The position numbers and the translations under genes are program-made. Below, in pieces: positions 34,300 to 41,881 of a stretch of 64,000 nt of DNA. Under the pieces are notes generated by a model. That model ran no database searches. It saw nothing but the letters and a program-made list of their open reading frames with translations, and had not been told where the DNA came from. Within the stretch, counting starts at the first letter, position 1. Every line of letters begins with the position of its first letter. The stretch is from Stenotrophomonas sp. 610A2 (GTDB lineage Bacteria; Pseudomonadota; Gammaproteobacteria; Xanthomonadales; Xanthomonadaceae): NCBI RefSeq assembly GCF_030549615.1, contig NZ_CP130832.1, forward strand, positions 62,001-126,000. Reading direction: 5' to 3'.

Positions 34300-34425
34300 C
34301 CTCTCCCGTTTACGGGAGAGGGGTTGGGGTGAGGGCAAGCTCTTGGCAAGCAGGCATGGAGTCCCAGAAGCTCCCCTCATCCGCCCCTTCGGGGCACCTT
34401 CTCCCGTGAACGGGAGAAGGGACGC
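34300..34425. repeat. CCCCTCTCCC-family REP repeats
   Basis: Two inverted blocks: about 34297-34336 (CCTCTCCCG / CGGGAGAGG) and about 34370-34420 (GCCCCTTCGGGGC plus TTCTCCCG / CGGGAGAA), between the convergent opgD and tdk genes. Confidence 0.7.
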
Positions 34426-34445
34426 ATCACCCCCGCGAGTTCCTG

Positions 34446-35066
34446 TTACAACGGCAGCGGTGCCTGCATCGGATCAATCCGCCCCTCGCCGCGGGTTATC
34501 TTCTTGAACTCGGCGCGGCTCACCGATACATAGCGGTCGTTGCCACCGATCTCCACCTGCGGGCCGTCCTGCACGGCAAAGCCGTTCTCGTCCACGCGCA
34601 CGGTCATCGTCGCCTTCTTGCCGCTGTGGCAGATGGTCTTGATCTCCTGCATCTCGTCGGCCCAGGCCAGCAGGTATTGGCTGCCTTCGAACAGTTCGCC
34701 ACGGAAGTCGGTACGCAACCCGTAGCACAGCACCGGGATGCGCAGCTGGTCGACTACCTCGGACAGCTGCCACACCTGCGATTTGCTCAGGAACTGGGCC
34801 TCGTCCACCAGCACGCAGCCGAGCCTGCCGTGGGCGGCCATGTCCTGCTGGATCAGCTTCTCCAGGTCGGTATCGCGCTCGAAGGTGGTGGCTTCGGCCT
34901 GCAGGCCGATCCGCGAGGCGACCACGCCGGTGCCGGCGCGGTGGTCCAGGTGCGGGGTCAGCAGGGCGACGCGCATGCCGCGCTCGCGGTAGTTGTGCGC
35001 GGACTGCAGCAGGGTGGTGGTCTTGCCGGCGTTCATCGCCGAATAGTAGAAATAGAGCTTGGCCAT
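34446..35066 (-). CDS. tdk: Thymidine kinase (type II)
   Basis: 206 residues. The P-loop is NAGKTTTL, and the catalytic and Mg region [10 protein letters not shown] is intact. The lasso region matches E. coli Tdk ([11 protein letters not shown] in place of YVSVCRKHYKE). It phosphorylates thymidine to dTMP in salvage. Two structural zinc Cys seem lost: the pair TICHCG of E. coli reads TICHSG here, and the following Cys is Ser in VSVSR. The fold might hold without zinc. Divergent from rep by 73 bases. Confidence 0.95.
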   Translation of the reverse strand: MAKLYFYYSAMNAGKTTTLLQSAHNYRERGMRVALLTPHLDHRAGTGVVASRIGLQAEATTFERDTDLEKLIQQDMAAHGRLGCVLVDEAQFLSKSQVWQLSEVVDQLRIPVLCYGLRTDFRGELFEGSQYLLAWADEMQEIKTICHSGKKATMTVRVDENGFAVQDGPQVEIGGNDRYVSVSRAEFKKITRGEGRIDPMQAPLPL

Positions 35067-35139
35067 GCCGCATTTTACCGCGCCAGCCGGCGCTCACGGG
35101 CGATGGCTTACACTGCCTGCCTGCGACTGAAACCACCCC

Positions 35140-37125
35140 ATGCTGGACTCCCTCAATCCCCCCCAACGCGCGGCGGCTGTGCACGCCGAAGGTCCCCTGC
35201 TGGTGCTGGCTGGTGCTGGCAGCGGCAAGACGCGCGTGATCGTCGAGAAAATCGCCCATCTGATCGGCATTGGCCGCTACAGCGCCCGCCGCATCGCCGC
35301 GATCACCTTCACCAACAAGTCGGCCAAGGAAATGCGCGAGCGTGTGGCCAAACGCCTGCGTGCCGAGGACGCGGCCGAAGTCACCATCTGCACCTTCCAC
35401 GCCCTTGGCCTGAAGTTCCTGCAGATCGAACATGAACAGGTGGGGTTGAAGCGTAACTTTTCCATCTTCGATGCCGACGATGCCGGTGCGCAGATCAAGG
35501 ATCTGCTGGGCGGCAGCAATGCCAAGCCCGACGACATCGAGGACATGAAGAACCTGATCTCGCGGGCCAAGAACTCCGGGCTGTCGCCCGAGCAGGCGAT
35601 GGCCGCGGCGCGCAGCAACCGCGAGAAGGATGCGGCGATGGTCTACGAGCTGTACCAGACCCGGTTGACTTCGTTCAACGCAGTGGATTTCGATGACCTG
35701 ATCCGCCTGCCGGTGCAGGTGCTGGAAGAGCACCCGGATATCGCCCTAGCCTGGCGCGAGCGCATCGGCTATCTGTTGGTCGACGAATGCCAGGACACCA
35801 ACGATGCCCAGTACCGCCTGCTCAAGCAGCTGGCCGGGCCCGCTGGCAACTTCACCTGCGTGGGCGATGACGACCAGTCGATCTATGCCTGGCGCGGTGC
35901 CAATCCCGAGAACCTGCAGCAGATGGGCGTGGATTACCCCAAGCTGCAGATCATCAAGCTGGAGCAGAATTACCGTTGTTCCAACCGCGTGCTGCGCGCG
36001 GCCAATGCGCTGATCGCGCACAACCCGCACGAGCATCTGAAAACGTTGTGGTCCGACCAGGCCGATGGCGAACGCATCCGAGTGTGGGAATGTCGCAACA
36101 GCGAACACGAAGCGGAAAAGGTGGCGGCGGAAATCCATTTCCTGGCGACCAGTCGCAAGATTCCGTGGAGTGATTTCTGCATCCTGTTCCGGGGAAATTT
36201 CCAATCGCGTCCGCTGGAAAAAGCGATGCAGCTGGTCGGTGTGCCGTATCACCTCAATGGCGGCACGGTGTTCCTGGAACGGCAGGAAGTGAAGGACACG
36301 CTGGCCTGGTTGCGGCTGATCGTGAACCCGGACGACGACACGGCTTTCATGCGCGCGGTGCAGTCGCCCAAGCGTGATGTCGGTGCAAGCACGCTGGCCA
36401 AGCTGGCGGAGCTGGCGTCCGAGAAAGACATCCCGATGGCGCAGGCCGCCGAGAGCATGGGCGCGCTGGCCCAGCTCGCCCCGCGTGCGGCCAACAGCCT
36501 GAGCAAGTTCACCGACATCCTGCGCGCGCTGCGTCTGGACATGCGGCAGATGAGTTCCGGCGATCTGGTGCGGCGCGTGGCCAAGGATTCGGGCATGTTG
36601 GCCGAGCTGCGTCATGCAGCCAAGGACACCGCCGGCTACGAGCGTCGCGCCAACAACCTGGAAGAACTGGCCTCGTGGTTCGAGAGCGGCCCGCGCGGTG
36701 CCAGTGCCGCCGACATGGCCGCACAGCTGGCGCTGATCTCGCGCAACGACAAGGACGACGGCGGCAACCAGGTGCGAATGATGACGCTGCATGCGTCCAA
36801 GGGCCTGGAATTCCCCTATGTGTTCATCGTCGGCTGCGAGGACGGCGTGCTGCCACACCAGGTCAGCCTGGACGAAGGCAACCTGCAGGAAGAGCGACGC
36901 CTGCTGTACGTGGGCATCACCCGTGCCAAGATCCAGCTGTGGATGAGCTTCAGTCGTTTAACGCGCAAGTTCGGCGAGCACATCCGGCTCAAGCCAAGCC
37001 GGTTTTTCGATGAGATTCCGGCCGGTGAGATCCAGCGCGATGGTGCCGATCCGGTGGCCGATGCCGCGCACAAGCAGGAGCGGGCCAAGGCCGGATTGGC
37101 AGCGATTCAAGCATTGTTTGATTGA
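35140..37125 (+). CDS. rep: ATP-dependent DNA helicase Rep
   Basis: 661 residues, close to E. coli Rep (673). UvrD/Rep superfamily 1 motifs in order: Walker A AGAGSGKT, TFTNKSAKEM, LLVDECQDTN (motif II), GDDDQSIYAWRGA, LEQNYR, MTLHASKGLEFPYVF and VGITRAK. A 3'-5' helicase that helps replication past protein roadblocks and at restart. The C-terminus lacks the extension of UvrD. Shares a short divergent region with tdk. Confidence 0.96.
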   Translation: MLDSLNPPQRAAAVHAEGPLLVLAGAGSGKTRVIVEKIAHLIGIGRYSARRIAAITFTNKSAKEMRERVAKRLRAEDAAEVTICTFHALGLKFLQIEHEQVGLKRNFSIFDADDAGAQIKDLLGGSNAKPDDIEDMKNLISRAKNSGLSPEQAMAAARSNREKDAAMVYELYQTRLTSFNAVDFDDLIRLPVQVLEEHPDIALAWRERIGYLLVDECQDTNDAQYRLLKQLAGPAGNFTCVGDDDQSIYAWRGANPENLQQMGVDYPKLQIIKLEQNYRCSNRVLRAANALIAHNPHEHLKTLWSDQADGERIRVWECRNSEHEAEKVAAEIHFLATSRKIPWSDFCILFRGNFQSRPLEKAMQLVGVPYHLNGGTVFLERQEVKDTLAWLRLIVNPDDDTAFMRAVQSPKRDVGASTLAKLAELASEKDIPMAQAAESMGALAQLAPRAANSLSKFTDILRALRLDMRQMSSGDLVRRVAKDSGMLAELRHAAKDTAGYERRANNLEELASWFESGPRGASAADMAAQLALISRNDKDDGGNQVRMMTLHASKGLEFPYVFIVGCEDGVLPHQVSLDEGNLQEERRLLYVGITRAKIQLWMSFSRLTRKFGEHIRLKPSRFFDEIPAGEIQRDGADPVADAAHKQERAKAGLAAIQALFD

Positions 37126-37129
37126 TGCT

Positions 37130-37340
37130 TGCCTCCTCCCCTTTGGCGAAGCCAAGGGGGAGGTTGGGAGGGGGTAGCTTTGGCCCCGGTCTTGCGCTTT
37201 GATTGGGGCTCACTGTGAACAGAACCCCTTTGCGTTAAGAGGTAGTGCCGAGCCATGCTCGGCAGGGGGCTCTACCGGCAAAAATCAAAAGCACCCCTCC
37301 CCAGCCCTCCCCTCTGCTGCGCAGAAGGGAGGGGGCCACA
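37130..37340. repeat. CCCTCCCTTTGCC-family repeats and a SMAG copy
   Basis: Repeat blocks at about 37132-37177 (CCTCCCCTTTGGCGAAGCC...) and 37292-37338 (CCCCTCCCCAGCCCTCCCCTCTGC...) surround a SMAG at 37242-37264. Between rep and the GNAT gene. Confidence 0.75.
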
Positions 37341-37352
37341 GCAGATTCCACC

Positions 37353-37871
37353 ATGTCCCTGATCCAGACCGAACGCCTGCAACTGCGCCTGCTACGTGAC
37401 GACGACGGCGATGCCGCCGCGATGCTGCAGCTGCTCAACGAACCCGGTTTCCACGAATTCATCGGTGACCGCGGTGTGCGCACGCTGGAGCAGGCGCGCG
37501 AGTACGTGCAGAAGCACACCTTCGGCAGTTATGCCGCCAATGGCTTCGGCATGTATGCGATTGAACGCCGCAGCGACGGCGCCTGGCTGGGTAATGCCGG
37601 GCTGGTCCGGCGCGAGGGCCTGCCCTGCGCGGATGTCGGTTACGCCCTGCTGGGCACATACACCGGCAACGGCTATGCCTTGGAAGCTGTGCAGGGCGTG
37701 CTCGCTTATGCGCGTGGCCCGCTCGGTCTTGGCGAATTGCGGGCAATCGTCTCACCTGGCAACACGCGTTCGGTATCCCTGCTTGAAAAAGTGGGTTTCC
37801 GCGATGACGGCACCGTGGTGCTGCCGGGCAAGGACGAACAGCTGCTGCTGTTCGTCAATACGCCTGACTGA
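37353..37871 (+). CDS. GNAT-family N-acetyltransferase (RimJ-like)
   Basis: 172 residues from the ATG at 37353; the open frame upstream translates a repeat. MSLIQTERLQLRLLRDDD is the usual RimJ/RimL-type start. The acetyl-CoA loop is in VGYALLGTYTGNGYALEAV, where the normal RxGxA reads TGNGYA. The NTRSVSLLEKVGF helix is intact. It transfers an acetyl group to an amine of a small molecule or protein N-terminus; substrate unknown. Confidence 0.88.
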   Translation: MSLIQTERLQLRLLRDDDGDAAAMLQLLNEPGFHEFIGDRGVRTLEQAREYVQKHTFGSYAANGFGMYAIERRSDGAWLGNAGLVRREGLPCADVGYALLGTYTGNGYALEAVQGVLAYARGPLGLGELRAIVSPGNTRSVSLLEKVGFRDDGTVVLPGKDEQLLLFVNTPD

Positions 37872-37887
37872 GCCTAGCCAGCCGCGT

Positions 37888-37982
37888 AGCCCGGGTAAGC
37901 GCAGCGCACCCGGGGAAAAGGATCTCGGGGTCTTTAAAATTCTCCGCAAACCGCCCCGGACGCGCTGCGCTTATCCGGGCCA
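37888..37982. repeat. CCCGGGTAAGC paired inverted repeat
   Basis: Arms near 37890-37916 (GCCCGGGTAAGCGCAGCGC) and 37956-37981 (GCGCTGCGCTTATCCGGGC) point towards each other around about 40 AT-richer bases (CTTTAAAATTCTC). A single arm lies at 16813. It separates the convergent acetyltransferase and YceH genes. Confidence 0.7.
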
Positions 37983-38007
37983 GGGCCAGACTGTTTGCGG
38001 CGTCAGG

Positions 38008-38679
38008 TCAGCCGCCCAGCTGCTCCTGCAACGCTGCCAGCTGTTCCTGCAGGGCAGACACGGTGGCTTCCAACTGCTGCACGCGTTCTTCCAATGCGCT
38101 GTTGTCGACGCTGGCGGTAGAGCCCGAGCCAGACGGCGCTCGGTACTGCGCCGCCAGGGCATCCACATCCACCGCACCACTGAGCAGGTGCATGAAGCGA
38201 TCTTCGCGCTGGCCCGAAGCACGCGGCAGCTGCACGACCAGGCCACGCTGCTGCATGCGGTCCAACTGGTGGCGCAGGTCGGCGGCATCGGCGAACTTGG
38301 CCATGCGCTCGCTGCGCGTTGCCAGTTCCCCGGCAGTCTGCGGGCCGCGCAACAACAACAGGCCGAGCAGGGCGACCTGCTGGCGTGGCAGGTCGAGCTT
38401 GGGGCCGGCGAGGTGTTCGTAGCGGTCCGCGCGCGAAGCGAAGTGCTGCCGCACCAGACCCAGCGTCTCCAGCTGGCGCAGCGCGTGCTGCACCTTGCCA
38501 GCCTCCAGGTTCATCACCGGCTCGCGCGCGGTCTTCTGGTTGGCGGCAACCTGGGTGGCGTTGACCGTCAGCGGATAGGTGTCCGGGGTGGTGGCTTCTT
38601 TCTCGATCAGGCAGCCCAGCACGCGCGCCTGGGCGGCGTCGAGGATGGGGAAATCGGGGGTCTGGCTGGTCTCGGTCAC
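38008..38679 (-). CDS. YceH family protein (DUF480)
   Basis: 223 residues from the GTG at 38679, because this gives [13 protein letters not shown] like the starts of relatives. An ATG at 38730 would add 17 unconserved residues and run into the palindrome. Two winged-helix domains: [21 protein letters not shown] and [20 protein letters not shown]-terminal coiled coil (about 190-220, [19 protein letters not shown]) follows. Conserved in gammaproteobacteria. Its DNA-binding-like fold suggests regulation, but the function is not settled. Confidence 0.9.
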   Translation of the reverse strand: MTETSQTPDFPILDAAQARVLGCLIEKEATTPDTYPLTVNATQVAANQKTAREPVMNLEAGKVQHALRQLETLGLVRQHFASRADRYEHLAGPKLDLPRQQVALLGLLLLRGPQTAGELATRSERMAKFADAADLRHQLDRMQQRGLVVQLPRASGQREDRFMHLLSGAVDVDALAAQYRAPSGSGSTASVDNSALEERVQQLEATVSALQEQLAALQEQLGG

Positions 38680-38727
38680 GATTCGTGCTCTGGGTGTTGC
38701 TAGGGGGCGCAAGCATAGCTGAGAGGG

Positions 38728-38820
38728 CAAAACCGGGGTCAGGGGCTAAACCGGGGTCAGAGTGGGGTTTCGGTACGAAACCCCACTCTGACCCCGGTTT
38801 AGCCCCTGACCCCGGTTTTG
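38728..38820. repeat. Perfect 93-bp palindrome built from GGGGTCAG repeats
   Basis: Two exact 45-bp inverted arms around the 3-base centre GTA (38773-38775). Each arm contains AACCGGGGTCAG twice as a direct repeat. The left edge starts at C38728 and the right ends at G38820. Such a structure can extrude as a cruciform or form a long RNA hairpin. It separates the yceH and e(P4) phosphatase genes, which are divergent, so it is not where a terminator is needed. Confidence 0.95.
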
Positions 38821-38871
38821 ACCCCCAAGCCGGTAAACTTGCCCGGTTTTCAAAGATTCCCGGTAGTTGCC

Positions 38872-39774
38872 ATGTCCCGATTCCCAACCCTTACCCTGCT
38901 GGCCGGCGCCGTGCTGTCGCTGGCTGCCTGCAGCTCGACCGCGCCGCTGAGCCGCGTTTCGCCGTCCCCGGCCGATGCCGTCGTGACTCCGGCCAATGTG
39001 CCCAACGACAACCTCAATGCCGTGCTGTGGGTGCAGCGTTCGCAGGAGTACCGGGCCAGCGCGCTGCAGACCTGGAAGCTGGCTGGCACCCAGCTGGATG
39101 CGGCGCTTGCCGATGGCAGCTGGACCGCGCTGTTGCCGGAAGAAGGCGGCAAGCACCAGTCGGCCAAGCTGAAGCCGGCGGTGGTGGTGGACGTGGATGA
39201 GACCGTGCTCGACAACTCGCCCTACCAGGCGCGCCTGGTGAGCGATGGCAGCAGCTACAACGACGCGAGCTGGGAAGCCTGGGTCGATGAGCGCAAGGCA
39301 AAGCCGGTACCCGGCGCAGTGCAGTTCGCGCAGGCCGCTGCGGCCAAGGGCGTGACCATGATCTACATCAGCAACCGCACCGCGGCGATGAAGGACGCCA
39401 CCATCGCCAACCTGCGTGCGGTCGGCTTCCCGGTCGCCGATGACAGCGTCTACCTGGGCCTGGGCACGCCGGTGCCGGGCTGCACCGAACACGGCAGCGA
39501 GAAGGGCTGTCGCCGCCAGTTGGTGGCGCAGCAGTACCGCGTGCTGATGCAGGTGGGTGACCAGTTCACCGATTTCCTGCAGGTCGAGGACAACAGCCTG
39601 GCAGCCCGCGACATGCTGCTGGACAAGTACCAGGGCTGGATCGGCTCGCGCTGGTGGATCCTTCCCAACCCGACCTACGGTGGCTGGGAAGGTGCGGCCA
39701 TCAACAATGCCTGGTCGCTGCCGGCGGACCTGCGCAACGGGGCAAAGCGTGAAGCGCTGGAGCTGGCCCGATGA
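38872..39774 (+). CDS. 5'-nucleotidase, lipoprotein e(P4) family (class C acid phosphatase)
   Basis: 300 residues from the ATG at 38872; the frame begins earlier within the palindrome. Lipoprotein signal ([12 protein letters not shown]). HAD-type catalytic motif DVDETVLDN (DxDxT), then YISNRT and a C-terminal Asp pair in [14 protein letters not shown]. It removes phosphate from nucleoside monophosphates, so that the nucleoside can be taken up; H. influenzae e(P4) does this for NMN and haem use. Overlaps pyrF by 4 bases, so the two are co-transcribed. Confidence 0.93.
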   Translation: MSRFPTLTLLAGAVLSLAACSSTAPLSRVSPSPADAVVTPANVPNDNLNAVLWVQRSQEYRASALQTWKLAGTQLDAALADGSWTALLPEEGGKHQSAKLKPAVVVDVDETVLDNSPYQARLVSDGSSYNDASWEAWVDERKAKPVPGAVQFAQAAAAKGVTMIYISNRTAAMKDATIANLRAVGFPVADDSVYLGLGTPVPGCTEHGSEKGCRRQLVAQQYRVLMQVGDQFTDFLQVEDNSLAARDMLLDKYQGWIGSRWWILPNPTYGGWEGAAINNAWSLPADLRNGAKREALELAR

Positions 39775-40490
39775 GCCGCGCACCGCTGCCACTGCGTAAC
39801 GACGAACGCCTGATCTTCGCCCTGGACGTGCCCGGCAAGGCCGAGGCCATCGAGTGGGTGGACAGGCTTGATGATGCGGTGTCGTTCTACAAGATCGGCA
39901 TGGAACTGCTGGCCTCGGGCGAGTACTTCGACGTACTCGACGAACTGGCCAAGCGCGACAAGCGCGTGTTCGTCGACCTCAAGTTCTTCGATATCCCGGC
40001 CACCATTGCCGGCGTCATCCGCCGCCTGTCGCAGTGGCCGGTGAGCTACTGCACCATTCACGGCTGGCATCCCGGCATGATGGAAGCCGCGGCAGCCGCC
40101 AACAGCTCGGAGATGCGCCTGCTGGCGGTGACCGTGCTGACCTCGATGGGCCGGCCGGACCTGGCGCAGATGGGCATCGATCGTGAGCCGGTGGATGTGG
40201 TGGTCGAGCGCGCGCTGGCCGCACAGCGGGCCGGCATCGACGGCGTGATCGCCTCCGGTCAGGAAGCTGCGCCGATCCGCGCCGCTACCGGTCAGCGGTT
40301 CTCCATCGTCTGCCCCGGCATCCGCCCGGGTGGCCCGGTGGGCGACGACCAGCAGCGCACGGTTGGCGTGGCGCAGGCGTTTGCTGATGGCGCCGACGCT
40401 ATCGTCGTCGGCCGGCCGATCCGCCTGGCCGCCGATCCGCGTGCCACGGCGCTGGCTATTCAGCAAGAAATTTCTGAATCAATTAAATAA
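39771..40490 (+). CDS. pyrF: Orotidine 5'-phosphate decarboxylase
   Basis: 239 residues. The catalytic tetrad is visible: Lys in YKIGMELL, and [10 protein letters not shown] holding Asp, Lys and Asp. The phosphate loop is VVGRPI with R near the end. It converts OMP to UMP in pyrimidine biosynthesis. It overlaps the e(P4) gene (ATGA), a pairing that joins nucleotide production to nucleotide salvage. An AT-rich stretch follows the stop. Confidence 0.96.
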   Translation: MSRAPLPLRNDERLIFALDVPGKAEAIEWVDRLDDAVSFYKIGMELLASGEYFDVLDELAKRDKRVFVDLKFFDIPATIAGVIRRLSQWPVSYCTIHGWHPGMMEAAAAANSSEMRLLAVTVLTSMGRPDLAQMGIDREPVDVVVERALAAQRAGIDGVIASGQEAAPIRAATGQRFSIVCPGIRPGGPVGDDQQRTVGVAQAFADGADAIVVGRPIRLAADPRATALAIQQEISESIK

Positions 40491-40534
40491 AATCAATAAC
40501 TTATATTGTTATTCATGAAGTATTGCTTTAACTG

Positions 40535-40651
40535 AACCGGGCGCGTACGCTACGTCTCGTCCGGCTCTGCCGGCGATGCGTCAAACATGTCTACCGGTCC
40601 CGTACCGGTTTGAGGAGGTCTGTCACCGGCAACGGGGCGGCCTCTTTTTTT
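40535..40651 (+). ncRNA. Candidate small RNA or structured 3' UTR after pyrF
   Basis: An AT-rich, promoter-like island (40486-40534, with TTGTTA at 40506 and TAACTG at 40529) precedes a GC-rich stretch that folds into three hairpins: 40561-40573 (CCGGC/GCCGG), 40593-40609 (ACCGGT-CCCGT-ACCGGT) and a terminator stem at 40615-40644 (GAGGTC with GGCCTC). Seven T's (40645-40651) follow. No convincing open frame covers it. I do not recognise a family. The rest of the 428-base gap holds a repeat near 40759 and otherwise nothing clear. Confidence 0.5.
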
Positions 40652-40758
40652 ATGCCGGATTTGGGGGCTGGGGATCGGGGACCAGTTGATGGCGCTTGCT
40701 GGGTGGCAACTGGCGAGCAGGCCTGGATCGCGCACGACCCCGCCGGAGCCGGCCTGCG

Positions 40759-40804
40759 CCCCCTCCCTTTGCCGCAGGCAAGGGGAGGGCTGGGGAGGGG
40801 TGCT
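40759..40804. repeat. CCCTCCCTTTGCC-family repeat
   Basis: One copy (CCCTCCCTTTGCCGCAGGC...GGGGAGGGGTGCT) between the candidate small RNA and the lipoprotein gene. Confidence 0.65.
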
Positions 40805-40918
40805 CCTGCTGTCTGCATTATCGAAACCCCAATCCCCACTCCAGCCGTGACGGCCGTGCTTGCTGCTGTCACCGGGCAGGCTTCAAGATGCTTGGCCTAC
40901 GGGAGGATAGCCGCTGCC

Positions 40919-41881
40919 ATGCAACGCCGTTCACTACGCAGATGCCACACCATCGTCCTGGCGTCGGTCTGCCTTGTAGCCCTGCTGGCGGCCTGCAAGC
41001 GCAACGCCGAGCCCTTGCCCGGTGCCGCCACCGAGCCTGCCGCGGCAGTGCGCCAGCTGGCCCAGCACCTGCGCAACAACGATCTGGTCGCCTATGCCCG
41101 CGATGCGGTGCCGCCGGCCCAATACGCCGAACTGGAGGCCGCCTGGGCGCAGGGCCACAGCCGCTGGCCGCTGACCGAGCTGCCGCTGGACGAAAAGCTG
41201 CCAGCGTTGTTGGCCACGCTGTCGGAGAAGGATGCCGAGCGCACCCTGCAGCGCGCCTTCAAGGCGCAGCTGGAGGGCCAGAACGCCGCCGTGCGGCAGG
41301 CCGCGCATTCGCTGGGCCTGTTCGGCGTGCAGTACATCAGTCACCAAGGTGACTACAACGCAGCCGAACGTGCGCACTACGTGCAGCTGGTCACCGCACT
41401 GAGCGACTGGGCCCAAGCCGCGCCGCTGTCGGATCCCAAGCTGGCCAGGACCTCGATTGCCACCCTGACCGCCGCCGCCCGCGCCACCGGGCTGGTCGGT
41501 GAGCAGGCCTTCCAGCAGGCCGGCATGACCGCCAGCCTGCAGAAGCTGGGTCCGTTCGCCGCAGCCAGCAAGCAGGTGCTGGCCGGGTACGGGCTGAAGC
41601 TGGACGAAAGCGTGGAGCAGATGCGTACCGGCCTGGTCTCGCAGGACGGCGACCGCGCCACCGTGCGCGTGCAGTACCCGTTGGCAGGCAAGGAACTGGA
41701 TCTTGAAGTGGCGCTGGTGAGGCGCGATAAGCGCTGGTATCTGGCGCGCACCCTCAGCGATGTGGACGCCGTACTGGTGGCTGCGAGGGCTGCCGAACAG
41801 GCCAAGGCCGACGCCTTGCAAGCGGCGCAAACCCCGGATCCACAAACAGCAGACAACGCTGCAGCGGCGGCTAAGCCATAA
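40919..41881 (+). CDS. Lipoprotein of unknown function
   Basis: 320 residues from the ATG at 40919, with GGGAGG 12 bases upstream; the frame is open far upstream, but this start makes a lipoprotein signal (VLASVCLVALLAAC). The body is helical, Ala- and Gln-rich (AVRQLAQHLRNNDLVAYARDAVPP, TLQRAFKAQLEGQNAAVRQAAH). A C-terminal beta part (ATVRVQYPLAGKELDLEVALVRRDKRWYLAR) resembles a DUF4878-like or NTF2-like fold. No catalytic motif. Its stop overlaps the plsB start (TAATG), so it may be an envelope factor linked to phospholipid synthesis. Confidence 0.75.
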   Translation: MQRRSLRRCHTIVLASVCLVALLAACKRNAEPLPGAATEPAAAVRQLAQHLRNNDLVAYARDAVPPAQYAELEAAWAQGHSRWPLTELPLDEKLPALLATLSEKDAERTLQRAFKAQLEGQNAAVRQAAHSLGLFGVQYISHQGDYNAAERAHYVQLVTALSDWAQAAPLSDPKLARTSIATLTAAARATGLVGEQAFQQAGMTASLQKLGPFAAASKQVLAGYGLKLDESVEQMRTGLVSQDGDRATVRVQYPLAGKELDLEVALVRRDKRWYLARTLSDVDAVLVAARAAEQAKADALQAAQTPDPQTADNAAAAAKP

